A DNA stretch of 64,000 nucleotides from Algiphilus sp022763315. Its GTDB lineage: Bacteria; Pseudomonadota; Gammaproteobacteria; Nevskiales; Nevskiaceae. Position numbers and translations under genes: made by a program. The notes beneath the pieces were generated by a model. It worked only from the letters and a program-made list of their open reading frames with translations, was not told where the DNA came from and did not search any database. Location of the stretch: NCBI RefSeq assembly GCF_965249985.1, contig NZ_OZ252280.1; one strand, 5' to 3'. Positions 53,364-63,277 of this stretch are shown here, piece by piece (position 1 is the first letter of the stretch; the number at the start of each line of letters is the position of its first letter).

Positions 53364-54719
53364 TTACCGGGGATCGCCCGGTCGCCTGTGCCAGCCCTTG
53401 CGCAGCCAGCGTACATAGGCGGCAGGTTCCCCTTCGGAGGTCTTGCGCACCGGCCAATCGCCCACCTGCAAGAGCGTGCCCGAAGCGCTGATCACCGGCG
53501 TTCGCTGACGTTGCCAGGGAGGAATGCGATGGCGCTGAAACAGGTGCTTGAGGCGCTGCGTTCGCTCCTTCGGTGAAAAGCGCACCCGTTCGCCGGGCGC
53601 AACGAAGCGCACCTCCACGACCGGTGGGCATCGCGGCGTGCGCTGCAATACTCCGGCCGCACCGGGCAGCGTCAACGCCTCGGCCTCGTGCCACGCCCTG
53701 TGCCAATCCGCCGGCACCGCCTCCAGCGCCGGCAGAACCCAGAGCGCCTGATCGAAGCGCAGCACGCTGTCCCCGTGGAGCTGCAGTCGCGCTTTGGCAT
53801 CCTCGGCCGCGCCCAGCAGCTCGGCATCGCAATGGGCGAGCCAGCGCGGTCCAGGGGGCGTCATACCGAGACACTGAAAATAGCTGCGCAACAGCGCGTG
53901 GCGGCGCGCACCAGACCAGGCCAGCACGCCACGGACGTCCAGAGCACCGTCGCGCAGCCTGGCATTGCGCACCGGCGCGATATCCACCGTCTGCAGCTCC
54001 TGATGGGCATCCAACTGCTCGGCGTGTGCGCGCAGGGCTGCGGCTGCGCCGGGCACGATCGACTCCAGGGCGGGAAGCAACTGTCGCAGCCGTGCGCGGG
54101 TGTTGTCGCCTTCGCAATTGCTCGGGTCACGGACATAAGGCAGGTCCTGCGCCTGGCAATAGGCGCGCAGGCTGTCCCGAGAGAGATCGAGGAACGGTCG
54201 CCACAGCCAGGTCTGCCCGTTGGCGTCCAGCGCCCGCAAGCGGCGCATTCCGACCACGCCCTGCGTTCCGCCGCCACGCAACAACCGGAACAGGATGGTT
54301 TCCGCTTGGTCGTCGGCGTGATGGGCAACCCCCAGCACATCGCCTGGGCTGAGCAGGCGCTGGCAGGCGGCGTACCGCGCGCGGCGTGCATCCCCCTCCA
54401 GACCGGCGCCGCCTCGGGAAACCTGTACGCGTTCGCAATGCCAGGGAATGCCATAGCGCGTTGCAAAAGCGGAGCAGTGCCGCACCCAATCATCCGCTTC
54501 AGGGCGCAGGCCGTGGTGGATATGCACAGCGTGCAATTGCTCTGGCACCAGTTGATGCAGAGCGTGCAGCAGCGCGGTAGAGTCCGGACCGCCGCTATAT
54601 CCGACCCAAATCCTGCCATGGGGCGGCAGCGCGGCGACAGACGCCTGCAAGGTCGTCAGCACGCGCGCAACGGCCGGCGAAGCGGCCTCGGCAGGCGCGT
54701 CAATCCTCCTGATAGACAC
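53364..54719 (-). CDS. tilS: tRNA(Ile)-lysidine synthase
   Basis: The protein of up to 451 residues has the PP-loop GYSGGPDSTALLHAL, VHIHHGLRPEADDWVRHC, GLEGDARRARYAACQRLL and LGVAHHADDQAETILFRLLRG. The C-terminal TilS domain is near VRFSPKERTQRLKHLFQRHRIPPWQRQ. It adds lysine to C34 of a tRNA-Ile. The start is uncertain. GTG 54719 overlaps accA by 20 bases; GTG 54662 gives a more usual N-terminus but has no ribosome binding site. accA-tilS adjacency is conserved. Confidence 0.9.
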   Translation of the reverse strand: MSIRRIDAPAEAASPAVARVLTTLQASVAALPPHGRIWVGYSGGPDSTALLHALHQLVPEQLHAVHIHHGLRPEADDWVRHCSAFATRYGIPWHCERVQVSRGGAGLEGDARRARYAACQRLLSPGDVLGVAHHADDQAETILFRLLRGGGTQGVVGMRRLRALDANGQTWLWRPFLDLSRDSLRAYCQAQDLPYVRDPSNCEGDNTRARLRQLLPALESIVPGAAAALRAHAEQLDAHQELQTVDIAPVRNARLRDGALDVRGVLAWSGARRHALLRSYFQCLGMTPPGPRWLAHCDAELLGAAEDAKARLQLHGDSVLRFDQALWVLPALEAVPADWHRAWHEAEALTLPGAAGVLQRTPRCPPVVEVRFVAPGERVRFSPKERTQRLKHLFQRHRIPPWQRQRTPVISASGTLLQVGDWPVRKTSEGEPAAYVRWLRKGWHRRPGDPR

Positions 54720-55659
54720 CGTATTGCATGAGGCGATCCTGCCGCTGTTGCACCAGCTGCGCGACCGGCATGCGACACAGCCGATCCACATTGGCCTCGA
54801 GACGCTCGCGCAGGGTGTGGCACATGGCGTCCATATCTCGATGCGCGCCACCGAGCGGTTCCGGAATGATCTCGTCGATGAGCTTGAGTGAGAGCAGATC
54901 CTGCGCCGTGACCTTCATCGCTTCCGCTGCGTCGCGGGCGCGGTCGGCGCTCTTGAACAGGATCGATGCACAACCTTCCGGCGAGATGACCGAGTAGATG
55001 CTCAGCTGCAGCATCATCAAATGATCGCCCACGCCAATGGCCAGCGCCCCGCCGGAGCCGCCCTCACCGATCACGGTGGCCACGACTGGCGTGCGCAGCC
55101 GGGAAAGCTCGAAAAGATTGCGCGCGATGGCTTCCGACTGATTGCGCTCTTCGGCGCCGATGCCAGGGAAAGCGCCCGGCGTATCGATGAAGGTCAACAC
55201 CGGCATCGAGAACTTCTCGCCCATCTTCATCAGGCGCAGCGCCTTGCGATAGCCCTCGGGCATGGGCATGCCGAAGTTGCGATGAATGCGCTCCTTGGCA
55301 TCGCGTCCCTTTTGCTGGCCGATCACCACCACAGGACGCCCGTCGAGCCGCGCGATGCCGGAGACGATGGCGGGGTCGTCCGAAAAGGCGCGATCGCCGT
55401 GCAGCTCCTCCCAGTCGGTGAACACCGTCTGGATGTAGTCGAGGGCGTAGGGCCGTTGTGGATGGCGCGCCAGCTGTGTGACCTGCCACGGTTCGAGTTT
55501 GGAGAAGATCTGCTCGGTCAGCTGATGCTGCTTGGACTCCAGCCGCTGGATTTCCTCGGAGAGACTGACCTGGGAGCCGTCCGACATATTGCGCAGGTCC
55601 TCGATCTTCTGCTGCAGCTCCGCAATTGGCTGCTCAAAGTCGAGATAATTCAGATTCAT
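54700..55659 (-). CDS. accA: Acetyl-CoA carboxylase carboxyltransferase subunit alpha
   Basis: The 319-residue protein has MNLNYLDFEQPIAELQQKI, QLARHPQRPYALDYI, FTDWEELHGDRAFSDD and VIGEGGSGGALAIGVGDHL. It partners AccD (14664-15539). GGGAGG lies upstream of the ATG. It follows dnaE by 61 bases, as in E. coli. Confidence 0.97.
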   Translation of the reverse strand: MNLNYLDFEQPIAELQQKIEDLRNMSDGSQVSLSEEIQRLESKQHQLTEQIFSKLEPWQVTQLARHPQRPYALDYIQTVFTDWEELHGDRAFSDDPAIVSGIARLDGRPVVVIGQQKGRDAKERIHRNFGMPMPEGYRKALRLMKMGEKFSMPVLTFIDTPGAFPGIGAEERNQSEAIARNLFELSRLRTPVVATVIGEGGSGGALAIGVGDHLMMLQLSIYSVISPEGCASILFKSADRARDAAEAMKVTAQDLLSLKLIDEIIPEPLGGAHRDMDAMCHTLRERLEANVDRLCRMPVAQLVQQRQDRLMQYGVYQED

Positions 55660-55720
55660 ACCTGCGCGCCTCCCCCTGTTTCTTGAACCCTTAGCTTACG
55701 GAAGTTGTTTGCCGCCTGCC

Positions 55721-58700
55721 TCATGATTCGCTCTGCCACACAAGCCGTACTGCCTCCTCGCCCGCGAGTCGGTGGAGGCGACGCAGCACCGGGTCGCTGA
55801 GCCGCAGCCGAAGCGCGCCCGGGAAACGAACGGGCGCCACGGCGCCATGGCCGTGCAGGGTCATGCTCAGTGCACTCCCCACTTCCGCGCGTACGCCCTC
55901 CAGGAGTTCCACGACGCCCTTGGCATCCGTTTGTGCGCAATCCAGACGAAGATCCAGCCGCGCCACGTGCTGCGCGTAGACCGCGTCCAGATCGAGTAAC
56001 GCATGCGGCCGCAATTGATAGCCGCCGGAGAACTCGTCGTGACCGAGGCGGCCACGGACCAGCAGCAGGCTGTCCTTGTGCAGCTGATCGGCGTGACGCA
56101 TCCACTGCTCTTCCGACAGCGGCACGCTGACCTGGCCGCTGCGATCATCGAGCGTCAGTACGGCGCGGGGGCCGAAGCGCCGGATGTCGAGCAACCAGCC
56201 CACCACCGTCACCCGTCGCTGGCGTCGGCCATTGCGCGCCCCCACTTCACCCTCGGTGCTGGGATCAGGCAACTCAGCGCAAAGCGCGCGCAGGCTGCCG
56301 TCGCTGAGCGCGTCACGCAGCTCGGTGAAACTCTCGATGGGATGCCCACTGAGGTAAAAGCCCAATGCGTCCCGCTCGCGTCGCAATCGCTCAAGATCGT
56401 GCCATTCCCTGACACGATCGAGTTCAAGCGCCGGTTCGGAGGCCTCCGCGCCGGCATCGCCGAAACCGAACAGGTCACTCTGGCCTGCGTCAGCCAGCGC
56501 CGTACTCTGCTCAGCCGCCGCCACGGCGCGCGACAGGTTTTGCCATAGCGTGGCGCGATTCTCCCCCAAACCGTCAAAGGCGCCCGACTGGATCAAGGCC
56601 TCGAAGACGCGCTTGTTGACCTTTTTCGGGTCCACCCGGCGGCAGAAATCAAAAAGACTGCTAAACGGACCGCCCTCCGCACGCGCCTCACAGATGTTCT
56701 CTACCGCGCCTTCGCCCACGCCGCGGATGGCGCCGAGCCCGTAGCAGATGGTGCGGTCATCCACCACTTTGAAACGGTAGGCCGAGGTGTTGACGTCCGG
56801 TTGCTGTACGGTCAGTCCCATGCTGCGGCAATCGTCGACCAGCGCCACCAGGGTGTCGGTCTTGAACATTTCTGCCGACAGCACCGCGCACATGAAGGCC
56901 GCGGGATAGTAGGCCTTCAGCCACGCGGTCTGATAAGCGACAAGCGCATAGGCCGCCGAGTGGCTCTTGTTGAAGCCATACTCGGCGAATTTCTGCACCA
57001 GATCAAAGATGTAGCCGGCGGTGTCCGCATCGATGTCGTTGTCGGTAGCGCCGGACAGGAAAATCTCACGCTGGCGGGCCATCTCGTCGGCCTTCTTCTT
57101 GCCCATGGCGCGCCGCAGCAGATCGGCGCCGCCCAGCGAATAGCCGGCCAGCTCACGCGCGATGCGCATGACCTGTTCCTGGTAGACGATGACGCCGTAG
57201 GTGTCTTCCAGCACCGGCTCCAGCTTCGGATGCGGGTAGCTGACCGCCTCGCGGCCGTGCTTGCGGTTGATGAAGTCGGTGACCATCCCGGACTGCAGCG
57301 GGCCGGGACGGAACAGCGCCACCAGCGCAATCAAATCCTCGAAGCGGCTCGGCTGCAGCTCGGTCGCCAGGCGGCGCATGCCGGCCGATTCCATCTGGAA
57401 GACGGCGGCAAGCTCGCCCTTGCAGAAGAGTTCAAAGACCGCCGGATCGTCCTTCGGGATCTCCAGAATATCGAGCTGCCGCTCTGGCTCGCGTTCGTTG
57501 ATGATGTCGACGGCCCACTGAATGATCGTGAGCGTACGCAGGCCGAGAAAGTCGAACTTGACGAGGCCGATGGCCTCAAGGTCCTTCATATCCAGCTGCG
57601 TGACAACGCCCTGGGCCTCCGGTTCACGGTAGAGCGGGACGAAATCCGTCAGCGGGCCGGGGGCAATCACCACACCGCCGGCGTGCTTGCCGATATTGCG
57701 CGCCAGGCCTTCCAGCAGCAGCCCAAGGTCAATGACCGCGCGCACATCCTCTTCCTCGTAGGCGGCGCGCAGTTCCGGAATGGTGTTGAGCGAGTGTTCC
57801 AGTTCGGTCGCGCCGGCCGCGCCCGCCTCCACCTTGAAGGCGGGGGCGGCCGGGATCATCTTCGCGATGCGGTCGCCGAAGCCGTGGGGATGCCCCATGA
57901 CGCGCGTGACGTCGCGTACCACCGCTCGGGCCGCCATCGAACCGTAGGTGATGATCTGGCCCACCTTGTCGGCGCCGTACTTCGCGGTGACGTATTCGAT
58001 GACCCGATCGCGCCCTTCCATGCAGAAGTCGACGTCGAAATCGGGCATGGAAACGCGCTCTGGATTGAGAAAGCGCTCGAAAAGCAGGTTGTAAGCCAAT
58101 GGATCCAGGTCGGTAATACCGATGGCATAGGCGATCAGGCTCCCCGCACCCGAACCGCGCCCCGGCCCCACCGGCACGCCATTGTCCTTGGCCCACTGGA
58201 TAAAGTCGGCAACAATCAGGAAGTAGCCCGGAAAGCCCATCTCTTCGATGATCCGAAGCTCCTCCGCGAGGCGATCGTCGTAGGCCGCGCGTTCCGCCCA
58301 CATACCGTGCTTGGCGAGGCGCTCATCCAGCCCCTGCTCGGACAGGGATCGCAGGTGTCCGGCGACTGTCTGGCCTTCGGGAACCGGGAAATCCGGCAAA
58401 TAGTTGGTGCCGAATTGCAGTCGCGGCGTGCACCGGCGCGCGATTTCCACGCTGTTCTCGACCGCCTCGGGCAGATCCGAGAACAGCGCGGCCATCTCGG
58501 CGCTCGATTTCAGATACTGCTCGGGCGTGAAGGCCTTGCTGCGACGGGGGTCATCAAGGGTGCGGCCCTGCAGGATGCAGACGCGCGCTTCGTGCGCATC
58601 GAAGTCATCCCGATCGAGGAAGCAGACGTCGTTGACCGCAACCACCCCAACCCCGTGACGGCGCGCCAGGGCCGTGGCCGCCTGCACATGCAACTCGTCC

Positions 58701-59251
58701 TGCGGGCGTCCGCAGCGCGCCAGCGCGCAGTAGAAGCGATCTCCGAACGCAGTCTGCCAGTCGCGCAGCGCGCTCTCGGCTGCGTCGACCTGTCCGGCGA
58801 GCAACTGCTGACCGACCTCGCCTTGCGCGCCACTGAGTACGATCAGTCCCTCCGAATGCTCGAAGATCCAGTCACGGGCGGCTGCCACCTGACCCGAGGC
58901 GGAGCGGGTGTCGGTGTACAAGCGCGAAACCAGCTGCATGAGATTGGCCAGCCCCTGGTCGTTCTGCACCAAGGCGGTGACGCGCGCCGGCGCCCCGCCG
59001 CAGTCCACTCCCAGGTCCACACCCAGAATTGGTTTGATCCCGGCGCCTTCGGCCGCCTTGTAGAACTTCGCCATCGCAAAGAGGTTGTCGCGATCGGTCA
59101 GTGCGATGGCGGGCTGTTCCAGCTCGGCCACGCGGGCGGTGAGCGGCTGCAAGCGCTTGTCGTCGCGCTGCGACTTGACCGACTCAATCCGTATCAGACC
59201 GTCGACCAGCGAATACTCGCTGTGCACGCTAAGGTGGACAAAAGCACTCAT
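55721..59251 (-). CDS. dnaE: DNA polymerase III subunit alpha
   Basis: The 1176-residue replicative polymerase has an N-terminal PHP domain (FVHLSVHSEYSLVDGLIRIE). The catalytic aspartates lie in MPDFDVDFCMEGRDRVIEYV. It further has GRGSGAGSLIAYAIG, YQEQVMRIARELAGYSLGGADLLRRAMGKKK and FNKSHSAAYALVAYQTAWLK. An OB-fold follows near VTVVGWLLDIRRFG. ATG 59251 overlaps the rnhB stop (ATGA) and gives the usual N-terminus; an in-frame ATG 24 codons upstream is less likely. Confidence 0.97.
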   Translation of the reverse strand: MSAFVHLSVHSEYSLVDGLIRIESVKSQRDDKRLQPLTARVAELEQPAIALTDRDNLFAMAKFYKAAEGAGIKPILGVDLGVDCGGAPARVTALVQNDQGLANLMQLVSRLYTDTRSASGQVAAARDWIFEHSEGLIVLSGAQGEVGQQLLAGQVDAAESALRDWQTAFGDRFYCALARCGRPQDELHVQAATALARRHGVGVVAVNDVCFLDRDDFDAHEARVCILQGRTLDDPRRSKAFTPEQYLKSSAEMAALFSDLPEAVENSVEIARRCTPRLQFGTNYLPDFPVPEGQTVAGHLRSLSEQGLDERLAKHGMWAERAAYDDRLAEELRIIEEMGFPGYFLIVADFIQWAKDNGVPVGPGRGSGAGSLIAYAIGITDLDPLAYNLLFERFLNPERVSMPDFDVDFCMEGRDRVIEYVTAKYGADKVGQIITYGSMAARAVVRDVTRVMGHPHGFGDRIAKMIPAAPAFKVEAGAAGATELEHSLNTIPELRAAYEEEDVRAVIDLGLLLEGLARNIGKHAGGVVIAPGPLTDFVPLYREPEAQGVVTQLDMKDLEAIGLVKFDFLGLRTLTIIQWAVDIINEREPERQLDILEIPKDDPAVFELFCKGELAAVFQMESAGMRRLATELQPSRFEDLIALVALFRPGPLQSGMVTDFINRKHGREAVSYPHPKLEPVLEDTYGVIVYQEQVMRIARELAGYSLGGADLLRRAMGKKKADEMARQREIFLSGATDNDIDADTAGYIFDLVQKFAEYGFNKSHSAAYALVAYQTAWLKAYYPAAFMCAVLSAEMFKTDTLVALVDDCRSMGLTVQQPDVNTSAYRFKVVDDRTICYGLGAIRGVGEGAVENICEARAEGGPFSSLFDFCRRVDPKKVNKRVFEALIQSGAFDGLGENRATLWQNLSRAVAAAEQSTALADAGQSDLFGFGDAGAEASEPALELDRVREWHDLERLRRERDALGFYLSGHPIESFTELRDALSDGSLRALCAELPDPSTEGEVGARNGRRQRRVTVVGWLLDIRRFGPRAVLTLDDRSGQVSVPLSEEQWMRHADQLHKDSLLLVRGRLGHDEFSGGYQLRPHALLDLDAVYAQHVARLDLRLDCAQTDAKGVVELLEGVRAEVGSALSMTLHGHGAVAPVRFPGALRLRLSDPVLRRLHRLAGEEAVRLVWQSES

Positions 59252-59829
59252 GTGGACACCGCTTCCGCGCGCAACGCCACACACCGGCGAACCGGGGCAT
59301 AGCTGCGTCGATGCACCGCACACGCCCCCAGTCGCATCAGCGCCTCACGGTGCGCTGCGGTGGGGTAACCCTTGTGACCGGCAAAGCCGTAACCAGGATG
59401 CACGGCATCCAGGGCTTCCATGCGGTGATCGCGATGCACCTTGGCCAGGATGGATGCCGCCATGATGCTGGGCTCGATGCCATCGCCACCAACGATGGCG
59501 CGCGCAGGCCAGCGCCACTGTGGCACCACATTGCCGTCGACCAGCACCTCGCTGGGGCTGAGCGCAAGCTGTGAAAGTGCTTCATCCATTGCACGAAAAC
59601 TGGCTTGCAGGATATTGATTTCGTCAATGATATCGGCACCGATCTCGACCACAGCCCAACCCAGCGCCCGTGCTCGGATCTCGCTCGCCAACTGGCTGCG
59701 TCGTCGGGCCGACAGACGCTTTGAGTCTGCCAGACCGTCGATCGCCTCGTCCGGGGAAAGCATCACCGCGGCAGCGACAACGGGACCAGCCAGAGCGCCC
59801 CGCCCCGCTTCGTCCACCCCGGCCTTCAT
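59248..59829 (-). CDS. rnhB: Ribonuclease HII
   Basis: The 193-residue protein has the N-terminal acidic pair in VDEAGRGALAGPVVAAAV (D6, E7). Other motifs are GLADSKRLSARRR, VDGNVVPQWRWPARAIVGGDG and ASILAKVHRDHRM. It cleaves the RNA strand of RNA-DNA hybrids and single ribonucleotides. The ATG overlaps the lpxB stop by four bases and the stop overlaps dnaE by four. Confidence 0.95.
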   Translation of the reverse strand: MKAGVDEAGRGALAGPVVAAAVMLSPDEAIDGLADSKRLSARRRSQLASEIRARALGWAVVEIGADIIDEINILQASFRAMDEALSQLALSPSEVLVDGNVVPQWRWPARAIVGGDGIEPSIMAASILAKVHRDHRMEALDAVHPGYGFAGHKGYPTAAHREALMRLGACAVHRRSYAPVRRCVALRAEAVST

Positions 59830-60965
59830 GGCCGCGCGGCCAGCTCGCCGATCAGTCGCGCCGTCGTGCTCGCTGCATCCTGCCGCAACGCGTCTCGTAC
59901 GGCGGCGAAGCGATCCAATTGCCGTTGCCGTGCCTCGGCATCCGCCCAGAGCGGTTGCATTGCTGTCAGCAGATGATCCGCGGTGACTTCCTGCTGCAAC
60001 AGCTCCGGCACGGTCGCCTCTCCCGTGAGGATATTGGGCAGGGAAAAATGGGTGGTTCGCACCAGACGAAGGCTGCGCAACAGCCAGATGGTCGCGGCAG
60101 AGGCACGATAGGCAACCACCATGGGCCTTCCCAGCAGCAGGCACTCCAGCGTGACCGTGCCGGAGGCCAGGAGACAGAGATCGGCAGCGCGCATCACGCT
60201 GCGCGACGCCCCTTCTACCAGGGTCCATTCCAGGCCCTGCGCCTCTGAGAGATGTGCGGCAATCAGCGGCCGCAGATGGGGCGAGGCCACCGGAACCACC
60301 GCGCGCAGACCGGGATATCGCTCGGCAAGCTTGGCTGCGGCCTCGGCAAAGGGTGGCATGAGCCGCTCCACCTCGGACCGGCGAGAACCCGGCAACACCG
60401 CCAGTAGCGGCTGCTCCGGTTCCAGCCCGAGTTCCGCGCGCGCCTCCGTGGCCGGCACCGTATCGTCGAGCTCGTCTGCCAGCGGATGCCCGATGTATTC
60501 GGCGCGCACGTTGGTGTCGGCATAGCAATCGGGCTCAAAGGGATAAAGGCACAGCACCGCATGGCAATTGCGCGCCACACCGAAACGCCGCCTTGGTCGC
60601 CACGCCCAGACGGTGGGGCTCACCATGTGTGCCGTGGTGCAGCCGGCGCCGCGCAGCATGCCTTCCAGTCCGAGGTTGAAGTCGGGTGCATCGATACCGA
60701 GCACCAGGTCAGGCTCCAACGCCAAGATCGTGTCGCGTAGCGCGCGACGGAACCGGATCAGGCGCGGCAACTCGCGCAACACCTCGAACAAGCCCATCAC
60801 CGAAAGGGATTCGATATCGCCGATGGAGGCGCAGCCGGCCTCGCGCATGCGGGGACCCGTGACCCCCAGACATTCGCAGTCCGGATACTGCGCGCGCAGG
60901 GCGCGTACTACCGAGGCGCCCAGGAGATCGCCCGACGTCTCCCCTGCGATCAGTACGATACGCAT
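59826..60965 (-). CDS. lpxB: Lipid-A-disaccharide synthase
   Basis: The 379-residue glycosyltransferase has IVLIAGETSGDLLGASVV, ESLSVMGLFEVLRELPRL, IDAPDFNLGLE, MVSPTVWAWRPRR and LPGSRRSEVERLMP. It joins lipid X with UDP-diacylglucosamine. It lies 7 bases after lpxA. Its substrate lipid X is made by LpxH (5677-6408). Confidence 0.97.
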   Translation of the reverse strand: MRIVLIAGETSGDLLGASVVRALRAQYPDCECLGVTGPRMREAGCASIGDIESLSVMGLFEVLRELPRLIRFRRALRDTILALEPDLVLGIDAPDFNLGLEGMLRGAGCTTAHMVSPTVWAWRPRRRFGVARNCHAVLCLYPFEPDCYADTNVRAEYIGHPLADELDDTVPATEARAELGLEPEQPLLAVLPGSRRSEVERLMPPFAEAAAKLAERYPGLRAVVPVASPHLRPLIAAHLSEAQGLEWTLVEGASRSVMRAADLCLLASGTVTLECLLLGRPMVVAYRASAATIWLLRSLRLVRTTHFSLPNILTGEATVPELLQQEVTADHLLTAMQPLWADAEARQRQLDRFAAVRDALRQDAASTTARLIGELAARP

Positions 60966-60972
60966 GGTGCGC

Positions 60973-61755
60973 TTAGCGCTGGACGGAGCGCTTCGACTGT
61001 TCAAGGAAGCGCAATAGCCGTGCCGCCTGTGGCGAGCCGGCTGCCCGCTCCTGCAACACCTCGCGGACTTCCGAGAGCCTGCGGTTTTCGCGATAGAGCA
61101 GCTTGTACAACGACTGCACCTCACGGATCTGTTCGGCGTCGAAGCCGCGTCGACGTAGGCCTTCCTTGTTGATGCCGCGCGGGCCGGCCGGGGATCCCTC
61201 ACTCATCACCCAGGGCGGCACGTCGCGCAAGACAACCGAGCCGCCGCCGGTAAAGCAGTAGGAACCCATCCGACAAAACTGGTGGACCAGTGTGAAGCCG
61301 CCGAGGATCGCGTAGTCCTCGATGTCCACGTGACCAGCCAGCGCTACGCCGTTGGCAAGAACATTGTGGTTGCCGATGCGGCAGTCGTGGGCAAGGTGCA
61401 CCTGATTCATCAGCAGGTTGTTGTCGCCCACAGTGGTCACGCCATGATCCTTGAGCGTCCCACGCTGGACGGTGACGTATTCCCGGAAGGTGTTGTCATC
61501 ACCGATCTCGACAGCGGTATCGTCGTCCGCGCGAGCGGTCAGATCCTGTGAGATTTCACCGATCGAGCAGAACTGGAAGAAACGGTTGCGACATCCGGCC
61601 CGCAGCGGCCCGCGTAGCACCACATGCGGCCCTACCACGCAATCTGCGCCGAGACGGACTCCGGCGCCGATGATGCTGTAGGGGCCGACGCTGACCGTCG
61701 GATCAAGCGCCGCACCGTCCTCGATGATCGCAGTGGGGTGGATGGTCGCGCTCAT
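60973..61755 (-). CDS. lpxA: UDP-N-acetylglucosamine acyltransferase
   Basis: The 260-residue left-handed beta-helix protein has hexapeptide repeats throughout. The catalytic histidine region is LMNQVHLAHDCRIGNHNVLANG, with a C-terminal helical domain. It adds the first acyl chain in lipid A synthesis. It overlaps fabZ by four bases. Confidence 0.97.
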   Translation of the reverse strand: MSATIHPTAIIEDGAALDPTVSVGPYSIIGAGVRLGADCVVGPHVVLRGPLRAGCRNRFFQFCSIGEISQDLTARADDDTAVEIGDDNTFREYVTVQRGTLKDHGVTTVGDNNLLMNQVHLAHDCRIGNHNVLANGVALAGHVDIEDYAILGGFTLVHQFCRMGSYCFTGGGSVVLRDVPPWVMSEGSPAGPRGINKEGLRRRGFDAEQIREVQSLYKLLYRENRRLSEVREVLQERAAGSPQAARLLRFLEQSKRSVQR

Positions 61756-62201
61756 ACCGCCTTGATGGCGCAGGTCAGTGTGCCTTCCGCCGCGAGGGCT
61801 CCATCGACCGTGGCACGTGCACCAAAGCGCCAGATATCCCGCCGATGCTTGATCAGGTCGGCCGCCAGGATGAGCTGGTCACCGGGCAGCACCGGCCGCT
61901 TGAAACGGGCACCGTCAATCCCGGCAAAGTAGAGACGCTTGTTCTTTTCCAGGCTGTCTGCATCTTCGGTGCGCATCGCCAACAGGCCAGACAGCTGGGC
62001 CAAGGCCTCCATGATCAAGACGCCCGGCATGACCGGGTAATCCGGAAAATGGCCTTGGAAGAAAGGCTCGTTCATTGTGACGTTCTTCAGGCCCGTGATA
62101 TGCGCGCCCGGTTCGCAGTGCGTGATGCGATCCACCAGCAGGAACGGGTAACGGTGCGGCAAACGCTGCAGAATGCCGGCGATATCGATGGACGACTCCA
62201 C
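61752..62201 (-). CDS. fabZ: 3-hydroxyacyl-ACP dehydratase
   Basis: The 149-residue hotdog-fold protein has HRYPFLLVDRI and the catalytic His/Glu in GHFPDYPVMPGVLIMEALAQLSG. It dehydrates hydroxyacyl-ACP in fatty acid synthesis and shares substrate with LpxA and LpxD, its neighbours. It is five bases after lpxD. Confidence 0.97.
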   Translation of the reverse strand: MESSIDIAGILQRLPHRYPFLLVDRITHCEPGAHITGLKNVTMNEPFFQGHFPDYPVMPGVLIMEALAQLSGLLAMRTEDADSLEKNKRLYFAGIDGARFKRPVLPGDQLILAADLIKHRRDIWRFGARATVDGALAAEGTLTCAIKAV

Positions 62202-62206
62202 GGTCC

Positions 62207-63274
62207 CTACTCTCCCTCTCGTTCTCCGGAGCGCCCAGTGCCTCCGGATTGGCCTTCAAGTTGCGCGACGCGCGCTTCCAGTTTGTCCAGTCGGCGCAGA
62301 CGCCGCACCTGCCCATGCCAGGTACGTGCGGATTCTACCGGCCAACCAGAGCCATATTGCCCCGGTTCGGTGATCGAGCGCGTCACCATGGTGAATCCGA
62401 GCACAATGACACCATCACAGAGGGTGACGTGCCCGTTGACGCCCACCCCGCCGCCGATGAGGCAGTTGGACCCGATCCGCGTACTGCCCGCAATGGCGGC
62501 ACAACCAGCAATGGCGGTGTGCGACCCGATCTGCACGTTGTGCGCGATCTGCACCAGGTTGTCGATCTTGACCCCGTCGGCTATCACGGTGTCGTCGATG
62601 GCGCCGCGATCAATGGTGGTGTTCGCACCGACCTCCACATCGCTGCCGATGCGGACGCGACCGAGCTGGGGCACATCCTCCCAGCCCTCCGGGCCGCGTG
62701 CGAGACCGAAGCCGCGGCCGCCGATGACGGCACCGGCCTGCACACGGCAGCGCGCACCCACGACGCAGCGTGCGCCGACGTGGACACTGGACACCAGATG
62801 CGTGTTCTCGCCGATGACGGCGTCTTCTTCGATCACGCAATGTGGGCCAATATGCGCCCCATCCGCGATGCATGCCCCGGCACCGATCACGGCAAAAGGC
62901 CCGATCCGGACCTCGGCGCCGATCTCAGCATCCTCGGCGATGACCGCGCTTGGATGGCGCAGCGGCCCGAGCAGGCGCGGCGCCGGCTCGAATAGCCGCG
63001 CCACGCGCGCGAAAGCGAGATACGGATCCTTCGCGACCAGCGCCGCACCGTCGAACGCGGCGGCGTCGCGTTCAGTCAGTACGACGGCTTCCGCCTGCGT
63101 ATGCGCGAGCTGGGCGCGATAGCGCGGGTTGGCAATGAAACCGATGTGTTCCGGCTTACCAGGGTCAATCGTACAAACACCCCGGATTCGGCGATCGGGA
63201 TCTCCCTGCAGGCGAAGGCCGACGCGCTCGGCGATGTCGCCGAGGCGAAGGCCCTGCTCTCCTTGTTGCGCCAA
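62207..63274 (-). CDS. lpxD: UDP-3-O-acylglucosamine N-acyltransferase
   Basis: The 355-residue protein has an N-terminal uridine-binding domain and a hexapeptide beta-helix. The catalytic histidine lies in IDNLVQIAHNVQIGSHT. The C-terminal helix is acidic and basic (VRRLRRLDKLEARVAQLEGQ). It adds the second acyl chain. It sits three bases after skp. Confidence 0.96.
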   Translation of the reverse strand: MAQQGEQGLRLGDIAERVGLRLQGDPDRRIRGVCTIDPGKPEHIGFIANPRYRAQLAHTQAEAVVLTERDAAAFDGAALVAKDPYLAFARVARLFEPAPRLLGPLRHPSAVIAEDAEIGAEVRIGPFAVIGAGACIADGAHIGPHCVIEEDAVIGENTHLVSSVHVGARCVVGARCRVQAGAVIGGRGFGLARGPEGWEDVPQLGRVRIGSDVEVGANTTIDRGAIDDTVIADGVKIDNLVQIAHNVQIGSHTAIAGCAAIAGSTRIGSNCLIGGGVGVNGHVTLCDGVIVLGFTMVTRSITEPGQYGSGWPVESARTWHGQVRRLRRLDKLEARVAQLEGQSGGTGRSGEREGE

Positions 63275-63277
63275 GAC

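Noticed and set aside
54705..54710. AGGAGG near the end of accA as ribosome binding site for tilS
   Set aside because: No in-frame start codon lies 5-10 bases beyond it; only ATT abuts it directly. It is part of the accA coding sequence.
56801..59302. Long open frame of 833 codons on the plus strand opposite dnaE
   Set aside because: It is antisense to the catalytic core of dnaE, lacks recognizable domains, and long antisense frames are common in GC-rich genes.
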